Assembly (NCBI GenBank): GCA_020543525.1 | Contig: JAHYIO010000023.1 | Span: 558,001-622,000, forward strand | Source: Coriolopsis trogii | Lineage: Eukaryota > Basidiomycota > Agaricomycetes > Polyporales > Polyporaceae | DNA: 64,000 nt | Direction: 5' to 3' | Shown here: one piece after another, positions 20,501 through 31,722 of the stretch | Numbering within the stretch: the first letter of the stretch is position 1 | Layout: each line of letters opens with the position of its first letter | Notes under the pieces: generated by a model | Database searches by the model: none | What the model saw: only the letters and a program-made list of their open reading frames with translations | Told to the model about the DNA's origin: nothing | Translations under genes and position numbers: made by a program

Positions 20501-23500
20501 CTTCCTGGTTGGACACATGGAAGGATGCCAGGATGGCGGTGAGGCGATCCAAAGTAGCACCAGCTTGCAGAGGCTTGACAAAATCGAGTGCCTGACGATC
20601 AGTAGGAGAGTTCGTCTCGACATCAGGTGGGAAGAACGCCTTTTGCTGAAGGATACATCCGTAAGTTCTCATACACAAGCAGGCGGCGACCATGCAACTC
20701 ACACAGACGGCAGCCATGGCACCAATAGCCGCATGGGACAGGCTTCGTGTCTCAGTCTGGAACGTTTGTATCGCCTCAGCTTGACTCGCTGGATCGCCAT
20801 ACGACTTGGCGGCCATCGTTTGCATATAGACCAGACGCTTCTTCACGCTCTCCGACTGCTTCCCGAGCTGACACCACTCCTCGCACATGGTGAATAGCGC
20901 AAGGTAGAGGTTCGGAGGGATAAACCGATCAGAGTCCTTCAGGGTCGCAAGAGCGTCAAAGAGCCGCTCAATTGTTCCACAGAAGTACTGCCGCAGACGT
21001 TGCAGATCCCACCGATCCCGGTTGTCCGGGGAGACGAGGAAGTTCTGCATGTTGCGGACGTACTTCAGAACGTAGGTCAAAGCAGCTTGCTTTCCAGAAG
21101 ATCGCTGGTCCTCCAGGAGGTGCGCTGTGAGGAAGTAGATGCGGGCCACCGCAGTATAGAAGCGCTCTTGTCGTCGCACGCGCCCCTGCATCGGCGTCGT
21201 CCCCGTGCCCTTCGTCCTCGGGTCATCGTAGTGTTGACGAGCTTGAAGTTTGCTGAGATCTTCGAGGAGCTGGGAGTACCCGTCGGCAGGGAATGAGCTG
21301 ATGCATGATACCGCGACGTCACGGAAGACGGCATATTCAGAGTCGAGGAACTTGCTCAAGGCCCAAAACAGGTCATGTGTATTCTGCATCTGCTCTGGTC
21401 CGAGGTCCGAATCCGATCGTGCTCGGGAGTGGTCACGTATACCGCCCATCGGTTGTCTCGTAGCCGACACCGACGCCGTAGCAGATATGAGCTTCAGCCA
21501 TAAGTGCCATTGGCTGATAATCTCCTTGTTCTCGAGGACCAGACGAGCACCTTCTCTGTCTCCGGAGCCACCGGCACGTTGGGGGAGGTTGGGAGGAAGT
21601 CGAGAGAAGAGACCCGCGAGTTGCTGCATCGACTGCGTCAAGCGAGAAGCGGCAGCGACGAACTTGTCGCGAAGGCTCGAGGCAATGGATGGAGACAGAC
21701 ACAGGCAGGCCTGGACAAAAGATGGATAGATCTCCCGCCAGAGCACTCTGTCCAAGAATTCGTCGCCGTCGGCAAGACGGGCCAATTTGTCGACACACGA
21801 CGCCTCTTTCCATTGAGCTAGACGGGTAAGTTCATCGCCCTCTAAGATCCCATCTAGACCACGCAGGAGGGCCTCGACCGTACTCTCATCGAAGAAGGCG
21901 TGAACGAACGCAACCTGTCCGCTGGACTTTGTGAAAGCAGGACTTGACGGTTCTGGGCGCATGTGGTCCATCAGTTGTTTGAGTAAGCGCATTGTCTTTG
22001 TGCCGGTGGAATACGCGTTCGGCCTCCGGTGTGCAAGAAGGAACAGCGCGCCAGCCTCAATCTCCTCTGCTCGGGTAAACACGTTGTCAGTCTCTTCACT
22101 CGTCCACGAATGGAATGGATTCTGCCTAAGGTCGTGGATCCAGCGTTCGACGAAGCTATACCAGAGGTTCAGCAATCGCATGCACTCCACGGGGAGCCGA
22201 GGACCGTAGCCCTCCTGCGCAATAGAAGCAGGTCCAAATAGGAATGTGGAGAAGCGGGTGATGATGATAGGAGCATGCGCAGAATCCGCCATGAATCGCT
22301 GCAAGGCGGCCATGGCTGCCTCGCCAACCGCGGGTTCGACGTGGATGACGCCACGTATGAGCATATCGAAGATCTCCTCCAATTGGGTGGAGTTAGCGAG
22401 TAGACGCGGCCAGGACTGATAGATTACTTGCAACATGGCGATGGAAGCAGAGGAGTGGTCCGGATATGCGATAGATCCTTCAGGATGGTGACGAATGACA
22501 TGGCTGTGGGCCTCCTCGTAGGACGGCCCAAGACGGGCCGTAGAGAATTGGTCGTCGAGGACTGACCATTGCCCAACGGACTGGTATCCAGCCATCGCTA
22601 TTTGACCCAGACAAGATGTGGCGCGATCCAAGAAGTCCTTCCAGCTCGTCTTCGACGCAATAGCGGCAGGAAGCGAGCTTGATGAGCTCGGATAGTCGTC
22701 CCGAGATGGCATGCTCGCGAAGTCGCTACTTGATGGCCAAGCAGGGAGTGGCTCTTCGCGTTCGATGAGGTACAGAGAGAGGAGAATGGCCTGAACAGCG
22801 ATTGATATCCTCTCCGGCGACAAGAAAGGATTGGATTGGCTCTGCGAGTTGATGGCGCGTTCTTGGAGGAGCTCGAGACAAAGCTCACTGCCGATGTCGA
22901 AATGACGGGAAAGAACAAAGTGGACGATATAAACAAATGCATGGAGAGGTTCGTCATGTGAGGTGATCGAACGATTAGAAGGGAATAGGTGCTTGAAGAC
23001 AGTGTCCAACTTGGTCGATACTGTCGATACTGGCTCATGGCACCGATAGAGGTAGGTCCATAGCAATCGTAGCATGCCATTCAAGACTGGGACTCGATGT
23101 AACTTCTCCTGCGTATGGAAACACATATCAGTAACTCGCCCCGTACCGAAAGCCTATGAAGTACCTTCAGCTTGCCGAGTCCAGCTTCGAAGCAAGAAAA
23201 CCAGTGGCGAAGGAAGATTTCGTGTGGTGCGACGCAGAGTGCCGTCACCGCTAGAGGGTATGCGACATGCCAATAGCGCGGCTTCCCAATAGCATCCCTG
23301 GCCTTTGGATAGATGACCTCTATAGCTTTAGCCCAATCTGGATGGTTTACTTCCGCTTGTGCAGTCTGTGGACCTTTCGTTTTAGTATCACACGTCACAC
23401 TAACGTCTCACCGCTGCGCACCTTGCCAATGGGATGGAGGATTTGTATTAGTGTCTCCGCGAAGATGATCTTCAGACGGCTACCATGTGCGTTGTCGTAA

Positions 23501-25225
23501 ACTTTCGCGAGTGATGCAAGGAACTCTGCACCTTCTTCGAAGCGTTCAGGAGGCCAAACCTATGCAAATCTATGAATACAATGTGGGGAAGCGATAGTCC
23601 ACAACGAGCTGACCTTGATACTAATATGCCGTAGGCCTTTGACCAGGTTCTCGTATCTCATGTCAGCATCTTTGGAAACCTGGCCAGCGGCGATTGGTGC
23701 GAGCTCGGTCAAGAAGCGATCCGTGACGCTCTCAAAACTGGAAGACTATGAGGTACGGCTATGGCAACAGGCTATTATTCGACGCACCGAATTTCCGCAA
23801 GTTGACCCAATAGTGCAGCATGCAGCTCCGCGATGCAGCGGAAATTTGGAGTTTGCATCGAAGGTTTCAAGTCGTACTTCTTGAACTGCTCAAAGGTGAG
23901 CGACTCGAGACTGTGTCCAACAGCCTCTGGCAGGCCGTCCTTCGAGATGGTCCGTGTCACAGCGATCAATGCACGACACATGATATAAACGGAGGCCAGG
24001 ACCTTCCGTTCACTCAGCGCGTCAGTGACGTCAGATGTACGGATCGTACGAGAGGATGATGGAGAACGGGTGAGATGGTAACGGATGAGGTCCTGTCCTA
24101 CGGGCTCTGTTTGACTTCTTCTCCAACGCATGACAGAATCTACGACGGGTTTGGCGTGTTTCTGGGCGACTTTTCCTAGTGAAGATAATATGTCGTCGAA
24201 CTTCTCGTCGATGCCTGGTCCCATATAATCCTCTAGGTAGACGTCGCGATCCTGATGTGTACGTCCGTCAAAAGCCGCAGCAGAATACTTTGGGATTAGC
24301 GACTTAAACGTACCACTTGGACGCGCAGGAAATCGGCAATGTGTGTCTCCGCGGAGGCAGCGAAACGAATAAATATTGCGTGTAAGGCGTAATCAGAAGG
24401 CGTTCGTGGGTCGAGGACGACCTTGTCATCCACGTCAAAAGAAGGCCGTTCCTCTGCGGGTCCACCAAAAGCGTGCGGCATGGGAGGAACAGGAGGTGGA
24501 GAAGTAGAGTAGGGATATGACACACCGGGACCATAGTCACTACCAGCATCGGAATTCTGAAAGATCGACCCCGAGTGGGAATGCTGAGACCGCGCGTACT
24601 GATGGTCCTTCAGCTTCGGCGTACGGGACCTGCCGTCTCCGCCTGGAGTAGAGGGGCGAAATTGTGGCGGACTTGAATTCATAGTCTGGGAACGCTGCGG
24701 CATGGGGGGATGTTGCGCAAGCGATGACGTCGATCTGTTAAATGGGTTCTTCAGTGCGGGATACGCCTGTGGGTCCAGGGGTGGGACAGGCGGTGGTTCG
24801 CTGAACTTGGCACTTTTGAACGCATTTCGGAGCGAGGCGAACGATGATTTCTTTGTAAAGGGGGAGCTGCTCGTGGTAGCGACGGATGACTGAGTCGAAT
24901 GCGTGAATGATGCCTTAGCCTTCTTGGATGTGTACTGTATGGATTGTCCGGAGTCCTGAGATGTGACAGAATCTCCGCGTGAGTGGAAGTACGACCCGCC
25001 CGACCGTTCATTTCCCGCCTGAGGCGTCAGGATGGTCGGGGACTCAAGACCTGAGCTTGAGCTTCCCCATAAGCTCGCCCCTGGAGTTCGTCCGCCAAAC
25101 AGCGGCGTCGCAGTAAAGTCGTCGTCGTCATTGAAGTCTTTCAAATGTGAGCTACAGATCTCACAACATATGAAGCAATTGTGTAGCATACCAGGGATTG
25201 TGATCTGCATCCCGTCTGAGCCCAT
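17597..25225 (-). CDS. mor2: cell morphogenesis protein Mor2/Tao3 (Furry family)
   Basis: Giant HEAT/armadillo-like scaffold that works with NDR kinases (Orb6/Cbk1) in polarised growth. The gene covers 7.6 kb on the minus strand and encodes roughly 2,400 residues, as usual for fungal members. Exon 1 (25225-25192) begins MGSDGMQITIPDF and continues in exon 2 (25137-24314). That exon carries a Ser/Pro-rich disordered N terminus and then the family hallmark PSDYALHAIFIRFAASAE. Further N-terminal-domain segments are GPGIDEKFDDILSSLGKVAQ, YENLVKGLRHISIKVWPPE and AIGKPRYWHVAYPLAVTALC. The middle domain has VLNGMLRLLWTYLYRCHE. The last exon, from about 20440 to 17597, holds the C-terminal domain and ends in an acidic Ser/Asp tract and TAHSSH. 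At least eight introns are visible, including in-frame ones near 20650-20710 and 20450-20490. Confidence 0.95.
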
Positions 25226-26687
25226 CGTCAACTCCGTGCCGCCCGTCAAACTCCCTCCGATACCGTCCCAGTGACCCTGCTTTGACTGTCTTCTCTTCTT
25301 CTGGGACGCGCAATACCAGACCGATGGAAGCAGAGCGAGGAAGCAGGGGAAGCAGAGGAAGAGTCACTACTACTCTCTGACTCTGGGATTTGGGAGTCCA
25401 GGATACGGAGAGCTTTGTAGACGCTCATGAACCGCGACTCACGTAATCTCGCTTACTAGTACACGGTAAGATGCCAGAGGCCCAAAGCACTGCAGATTCG
25501 ACCACTTCACCTCCTCAACCCCGTGAAGATCCCTACTGGGAGGTGGTGGTTCTGCACTACCGGGAAACCATCCATATCGTGTGTTATGGCCCCACAGCGA
25601 TCGCAACGAGGCTGTTATGTTGGAGAGTACAAAAGCAAACGTCACTTGCACGTATACAAGGAGTTGAGTACTATGACTTGATGCGGTTGTCAATTGGACC
25701 CCGCGGCCGGGCGACTGGCTGTCGTGGTATATATCTACCAACATTCCCAGCCGGTCACTCAAAGTAAGTACTCAACCCCTGCTTGCCATCTGTTGTGGTG
25801 ACGCGTGCGTTTCACCCTAGGCGCGTCCGGCGTGCCCTATACGTAGTGGGCGTACACGTACGATGGAAGCCCGAGACGTGGAGACCGTGCAGAATCAGAG
25901 CAGAGCCTCTCTCGCTATAGAAATCCGTCCCGGCTTGAAACGAGCAGATAGCACTCCTTTGTTGGTTGAAGGCGGCAAGCGAAATCGATGTTTTCAGGGC
26001 GCAAAATGAACCGGAACAGGGAAAATGTCATCTTGCAGGTGTCGCAGAGTGGCGGTAGGTCTTCTGCGTGCTCTGAAGCGAGCTGAGCCTGACCCCTTTC
26101 GTCATGGTTGTGCGTCAGCCGTTCAACCATCATGGCATGGTCACATTTACCAGTGGGACAACACCCGGGGGAATGAATACATCGCGGACCCCTCGATATT
26201 CCCTGAATGCGATTGGAGGCAACGTGACGCAACAATCGACGTCGTCGGTTGCAATCTCGACAGACTCAAACTGTGATACGGCCATTTCTACGGGAGAAAG
26301 CACTCAGAGTAAACGCGCATCGGGTCGTGGAAAGTCAAGGCGCCTTGTTTACACAGGTTCAGTTCAATCCTTGCATTGGTAGTTCCGAATCATGCTGCAG
26401 GATAGGGTGTATTTGAGCATTATGCTGCCAACAAGTCCAAGTATAGCCAGCACATAGTTGGAGCTATCTTCCATGGGCTGAGAGTCTTGGTTGTGTCGGC
26501 AGCAAGAATGACCACAACGCTGCCATTTAACCAACCGATGGTAAATATGAACTTCCATGCATCGCGCTTGACGTTGACGCCATGTTGTAGTACGCAACGA
26601 CCCAGTCATTGTACCCCAGGAGCCGTATTTAAAGTAGCATGGATGCGGACAACACTGGCAACCCATCTTAGCCTTGGCCTCACCAGC
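25226..26687. other. long intergenic region between divergent genes
   Basis: It separates the starts of mor2 (minus) and the amidinotransferase (plus). A 99-codon frame at 25471-25767 (MPEAQSTADSTTSPPQP...) ends near a GTAAGT, but I recognise nothing in it. The region presumably holds both promoters. No repeat or RNA gene was identified. Confidence 0.35.
26626..26633 (+). promoter_or_regulatory. TATA-like box of the amidinotransferase gene
   Basis: TATTTAAA lies 55 bases before the start codon at 26688. The position suits a TATA element with a short leader, but the match is imperfect. Confidence 0.35.
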
Positions 26688-27859
26688 ATGATGTCCCCCA
26701 CATCCACCTCCCCCGCCTCCAACGGCATTCTCCCCATTCTTCCCGTGTCCTCATCCGACGAATGGTCACCCCTCCGCTCCGTCATCGTTGGGCGTGCTAG
26801 CAACTCCATGTTCCCCAGCGAGCCCCCGCGAATGATGCAGGCCACGATGCCCTTGGAGCACCAGGCCGAATTCCGCGCCAATAACCCCTTCCCCGCGCAC
26901 ATCGTCGCGGCCGCCGACGCCGAGCTTGACAACTTCGCCGCGGTGCTGCGGGCACGCGGCATCGCCGTGCACCGGCCGGCCAAGGACGTTGACTGGGCCG
27001 CCGTTGGCGGATACACCGGCGCCATGGTGCGCGACGGCCTGCTCGTCGTCGGCAACACCGTCATCGAGGCGGCGTTTTCGTGGCGCTGTCGCGCGCAGGA
27101 GGTCGACATTATGCTCGAGCCGCTGCTGCGAAAGCTGGCGCAGGACGAGCGTGTGAGGGTTGTGCGTGCTCCGAAGCCGCCGCTGAGAGAGACGCTGTTG
27201 GATGGCGATGGGACGGGCAACCCTGTGAACCCGGTGAACAACGTGCCGTGGGCGATCAACAACAGCCGCGTCGCTTTCGACGCCGCCGACTTTTTGCGTC
27301 TGGGGAGGACACTCGTGTTGGGACGGCTTAGCCACGTCACCAACATGAAGGGCGTCGAGTGGGTGCGCAGCAACCTGCCTGACGGATGCGCACTGGAGCT
27401 GCTCGACATTGATGACCCGCACGCCATGCACATTGTGAGTACATACCTGTACCGCTTGCCCTTATCCAAGCAAGCTAACGCAACAAATGATGACAGGACG
27501 CAGACATCCTTCCGCTGCGCGAGGGTCTGCTGGTCTACAACCCCGCGCGCGTCGACCCCGCCGCATTGCGCAAGATCCCCGCGCTCGCGAGCTGGACATG
27601 CAAGCCGTATCCGTTCAACCCGCCGCGGTTGCGCCGCGTGCAACCGCCTTCGTACATGACGTCCGATTGGCTGGTCATGAACGTGCTCGTGCTCGATCCG
27701 CATACTATCGTCGTCGATGAGGCTGACGCCGACTTCGCTACGTTTTTGCGCGATGAGTGCGGGATGGAGACGGTTCCCTGCGCGTTTCGCCATGTGAACA
27801 GCCTCGGGGGCAGCTTTCATTGTGCTACTGTTGACCTGGTGAGGGATGCGGTGGCATGA
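26688..27859 (+). CDS. glycine/inosamine amidinotransferase-like enzyme
   Basis: Member of the guanidino-group-modifying superfamily (pentein fold); relatives move an amidino group from arginine to glycine or an aminocyclitol. Two exons, 26688-27434 and 27497-27859, give 369 residues, a normal length. Family features in order: WSPLRSVIVGRASNSMFPSE at the N terminus, an acidic DADFLRLGR-like segment (DAADFLRLGR) near residue 203, the catalytic-histidine region DPHAMHIDADILPLREG crossing the intron, and the nucleophile region GGSFHCATVDLVRD with the cysteine near residue 361. The active-site His and Cys therefore appear intact. Codon usage is strongly GC-ending, especially in exon 1. Such enzymes are uncommon in fungi, so the substrate is open. 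ATG ATG at the start leaves a one-residue uncertainty. Confidence 0.88.
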
Positions 27860-28273
27860 GGCTGTACCGGGTGAACAATGGTAGACACCCATGTACTTTG
27901 CTTACCAGAGGGTGCGCCCGTCGCTCGAGCCCAATGAACAGGAGACACCGATACTATCCATGACGCATTGTAGCATTGTTCGGGGCAAGGCGACAGTGCA
28001 AGTGTCATTGTCAGAGCTTCTTTGATGTACCCAATGAATGTGGATATGAGATACGACGGCTGGCATGCAGATGTATAAGTAAGAATGCATCAGCAACGTC
28101 AGGCATGCATTGCTACGTAAAAGGGACGGTCAACCACTGTGTTGAGGTACATCCAGCCCTCTGCTGCGAGCTAACACTCACCAGAACAGACTCCTCGAGA
28201 AGCAAGATACACGATGCGGTGCAATCTCCATCTGTAAACCGCAACCAACCGCTATGACAGCTTTAGTTCCAGC
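27860..28273. other. intergenic region
   Basis: A gap between the amidinotransferase stop and the monooxygenase relic. I see no gene, RNA or repeat. Confidence 0.4.
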
Positions 28274-28910
28274 ATGACTTCCAAACCAGAGACATACCCT
28301 CGCATCGCGATCGTCGGTGGATGACCCGGCGGCCTCGCCCCACTTCTCAGTGCTCGCACCCCACCGTCACGGCATCCTTGCGACTGTACACGAGCGGGAC
28401 CAGACACCCTATGCTCGCCAGCACCTACTAGGGGGCATGCTCGACCTCGGCTGGGACAGCCACCAGCGCGCACTCCGGGAGAACGGCCTCCAAGAAACCT
28501 CTAACACCAACTCCCGCATCGAATCACAAGCGACACAGCCCATGGCTCAAGAGGGTAACCTGCTGGACGAGATTCCTGCTGAACCCAACCGCCCGCGCAA
28601 AAGTACCCGTCCCGAGGTTGATCGAAGCCTTCCGACCACAAGTGGGTCCACGTTCGAGGTGTCACCTTCATCGGGGACGCTGCTCATTTGATGCCGTTTG
28701 CGGGACAAGGCGCGAGCCTGGCAATGCTCAACGGGCTCGAGATCGGCATTGCGCTGGCTGAGGCCATCGAGGGCGAGAAGAGCGCGGAGGAGAGAGACGC
28801 TGGTAGTACTGGTGCATAGAAGGAAGCTAATTGCGTCAAATGCGCGAGACTGGCTCGGGCTGCAGCGAGCTTGGGTACTGTGCTCGACAGCGATCCTCAA
28901 ACGGTGTTAA
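28274..28910 (+). pseudogene. decayed FAD-dependent monooxygenase
   Basis: The fragment starts MTSKPETYPRIAIVGG, the dinucleotide-binding start of a flavoprotein hydroxylase (TetX/salicylate-hydroxylase-like). A TGA at 28322-28324 then falls where the Rossmann motif needs a glycine codon (GG-stop-PGG). The frame continues as PLLSVLAPHR and LGGMLDLGWDSHQRALRENG, both typical of this family. Most of the central domain is missing. A later segment in another frame, from about 28657, reads [19 protein letters not shown], the conserved GD motif that contacts FAD ribitol, and runs on to a helix-rich end near 28800. A stop codon, at least one frame change and loss of roughly half the usual 400-plus residues make this a pseudogene. 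I give no repaired product. Confidence 0.8.
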
Positions 28911-29867
28911 AAACGTTAGCAAGGTTCTCTCAAACCCGGAAGCTAGGAAGGACGCCTGACGTTGCTCACTATGAAGCTGTTGCCCGATGATGTCATGTAG
29001 AATCGACCTATGGCATACAATCCCGATTGCAATGCTTTCACGGCCGGTCCAATGACGAGCCCCTGCGTTAGACTCGGACGGGAAGGTAGAGAGCTCGATA
29101 CCGTAGTGGATCAGTCAGGTTCAAGTTCAAGACACCGCCACGACGCAGTTCTCACGCCCCTTGCAACTTCCGCGACGCGCGCTCCTCATCCTTCTAAACG
29201 ATACGCACCATTGGCCAATGCTCCCACTGGCCAGTATCCTCGTCGAATCATTCTAGGGTAAACGCAAGAGCAACCAGCACGTGCTCAAGTATTAAAACTC
29301 AACATCCAAAACGAGAGCCCCAACAGTGCTATCCGGGCTGGCATGATGTCGCCACCCCACAGGTCTCGGTACTCGCGGCCGTGCTGTACCCATCCCGCTG
29401 AGCTCTATCCATTTACCCGGACCTGCATCTTAAGATTGCTGGAAGAGGTCCTGACATGGATGCCTCCGAATGGTCATTGCTACTTTGACTCAGACGTGCT
29501 ATGCGTCTTTCTCGTCCGTTGTCCGTCGGGTCGGACTTGGCATCATCAGGTACTCAACTCTCGTTGGCGAGGACAAAGCGACGATGTCGAAGCCTCGAAG
29601 GTATATGGATCACGATGCAATATTATATAATGGGTGCCCGCTGCAAAGTTCAAGCTGTACACTAACCGAGCCTGCTCGTGATGGCTCCTGCCGGGTGAGT
29701 CGAACGGGATCGCACTGCAATGCGGGTTCGTGTCATATCGAGTGTGCCCTGTTTCACAATTCGTGGTGTATGTAAAGCTTATCCTCACAGATCGTACATA
29801 AACCTACCAGAAACCCCCCTCTAGCCTTGGCCTCCGAGTCCATCACTTCACTTCCTCCACTCTCAGC
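28911..29867. other. gene-poor region
   Basis: Nearly 1 kb between the monooxygenase relic and the next gene. Small frames exist on both strands, but none has splice sites or recognised motifs. It may contain more of the decayed locus, which I could not demonstrate. Confidence 0.35.
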
Positions 29868-31339
29868 ATGAGTCCTCGTCGACGATTTCCCGTGTCCCTC
29901 GAACTCGCTTCGTTCGTCATTGCTGCATGCGCAGTTATACTGCTTCCCTCTGTTAATGCGCAAACAACAACCGTCGTATGCCAGAAGCAGTACGACTGGG
30001 TAAGTGCCAATCCCTCACATCACCGGTCTTTGACTTGTGCGCATGTGCTAATTGGCCATCGATCCCCCAGATGAACAATGTCCAAGATCAAAACCCTTGC
30101 CTTCTGACGGCTTACCTGAGCCTGCCTTGCAGCCCAGGAGGTGCGACCTGGTGTTTCCTCCCATTGTTCCGCTCGCACTGACATTAATTGCTCGGTATAT
30201 CAGGATGGGGTGTCCAGCCACTGGGCGACGGTCGTCCCTACGTGCCCCCGTCCAACAGCAGCGCGTCGAACTGCAGGTGCAACACAGTGCTCTACTCGGT
30301 ATTGTCCGCGTGCGCTATATGCCAAGGTCGTCCGGACGGCATGGTCGAGTACGTGATCTTGCTTCTCATTGTCACGTCGCCTTTGTTCTGCCATACGACG
30401 ACGAACGATACCCGCAGTTGGCCTACATGGATCAAGAACTGCAAACCAGAGGATGTCCTGGTCAACGAGTGCGTCTACATAGCATGTGATACCCTCCATA
30501 TCGACTGTGCTAACCAGGAGATAAGTTATGCGCAAGCCATACCTTCGAACACCTCAATCCCAACTTGGGCCTACCTCAATCTCACGGTGCGTCGAGCCCC
30601 GGCGTTGCCCGGCCGTACCACTCGCTTCCACATGCTGAGCAAGCTTATAGGAGGACGGAAGGTTCGACGAGAAGGCCGCATCAGCACTGGCCGCACAGCG
30701 TGAGTGTTCCCACAACACACACAAGACCGTCGCTCATATCCCTCAACCCTCGACTTGCTCAGCAGCGTCCACCCGTCCCTCACAGCCGTCCTCAACCTCA
30801 GCCCGTACGGGACCCTCTCACTCGACGGCCGCATCCCCAACCACAGCGCCGCCATCCGAGAACCGTCACAGCGTGGTCGGGCCCGCCGTCGGGGGCGTTC
30901 TGGGCGGGTTGCTAGGTCTATCTGCCATCGCAGGTCTCGTATGCTTCTCGCGCCGCCGACGCCGACGCACGAACACGAACACAGCCGCTCCCGTCCTACC
31001 CCGAGGCGACGCCCGGCCCACATTCGCAGACGATGGCGGGAGCAAGTCTGCCCACCCAGAGTACCGCCCGTACCGGGAATCGGAGAAGGCCGTCAGCGTG
31101 CCCCTCCTCTACGTACGTCTTCCCTCCCCCCTCTCCCCCCCTTCCGGAGTGCACGTTGCAGGTTGTGAGACTGACGTCGGTCCCCCCGACAGAACCCGGA
31201 CGATCCGCGCACGTATCCGACGTATGACGCAGGCGGGAGGGACGTTACGCAGGAAGCGTCGAGGCTCTCGCCCGCCCCGTTCACCGGTGTGGTCCATCCC
31301 GGCCCTGTGAACTACGCCGGAAGGCCCGAGATAGGCTGA
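29868..31339 (+). CDS. secreted/plasma-membrane protein with Cys-rich ectodomain
   Basis: Eight exons, 29868-29999, 30071-30140, 30204-30348, 30418-30468, 30526-30586, 30651-30699, 30763-31112 and 31193-31339, join in phase to 334 residues. The N terminus has a signal peptide: MSPRRRFPVSLE, then a hydrophobic core, with likely cleavage after VNAQ. The ectodomain has several cysteines (including CRCNTVLYSVLSACAICQG) and N-glycosylation sites, followed by a Ser/Thr/Pro-rich stalk. A single membrane helix (VGGVLGGLLGLSAIAGLVCF) is followed by the basic stop-transfer SRRRRRR and a cytosolic tail with PxY-like and acidic segments. This architecture is common in Agaricomycetes and resembles wall-stress-sensor-like proteins. 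Its function is unknown. Confidence 0.88.
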
Positions 31340-31722
31340 ACGCACTGGCTGACGTGCCAGTGCACCCATGATGAGCACACCTACGATCTTGACGAACGAT
31401 TTGCCATGGGCTCCTCGGAGGCTACGAAGCGACTACATGCTGATGAGAGAGCTTGATGACATTCTGGATACCTTTGAACATTGTAAATCAGGAAGCTGCC
31501 CGTGTACCCGTGTCGACAAAGGTAGGAGGGATTGCTCACAGGCACCAAAGGCATGAGCGTTAAGGTATTCTAGCAATACATACACACATTGAGATCGCCG
31601 TACACTTAAAGTGTAGACGAGTGTTACATCAGAGCATCAGCACGTAACCAATCGCGATGTCCGGGAGGAGAAACGACATATCGCCCATACCCGGAATTAA
31701 CCGGTGCAGAAGGCCCTCAAGC
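31340..31722. other. tail-to-tail intergenic region
   Basis: The region lies between the convergent ends of the membrane-protein gene and the CoA-ligase gene. I see no gene. Confidence 0.4.

Noticed and set aside
26606..27892. 428-codon open frame on the minus strand
   Set aside because: It is antisense to the amidinotransferase, in a GC-rich region where stops are rare on both strands. It has no recognisable domain.
29680..29730. tRNA-like GTTCGACTC box on the minus strand
   Set aside because: The flanking bases do not form a T-stem, and no acceptor stem or A box is visible.
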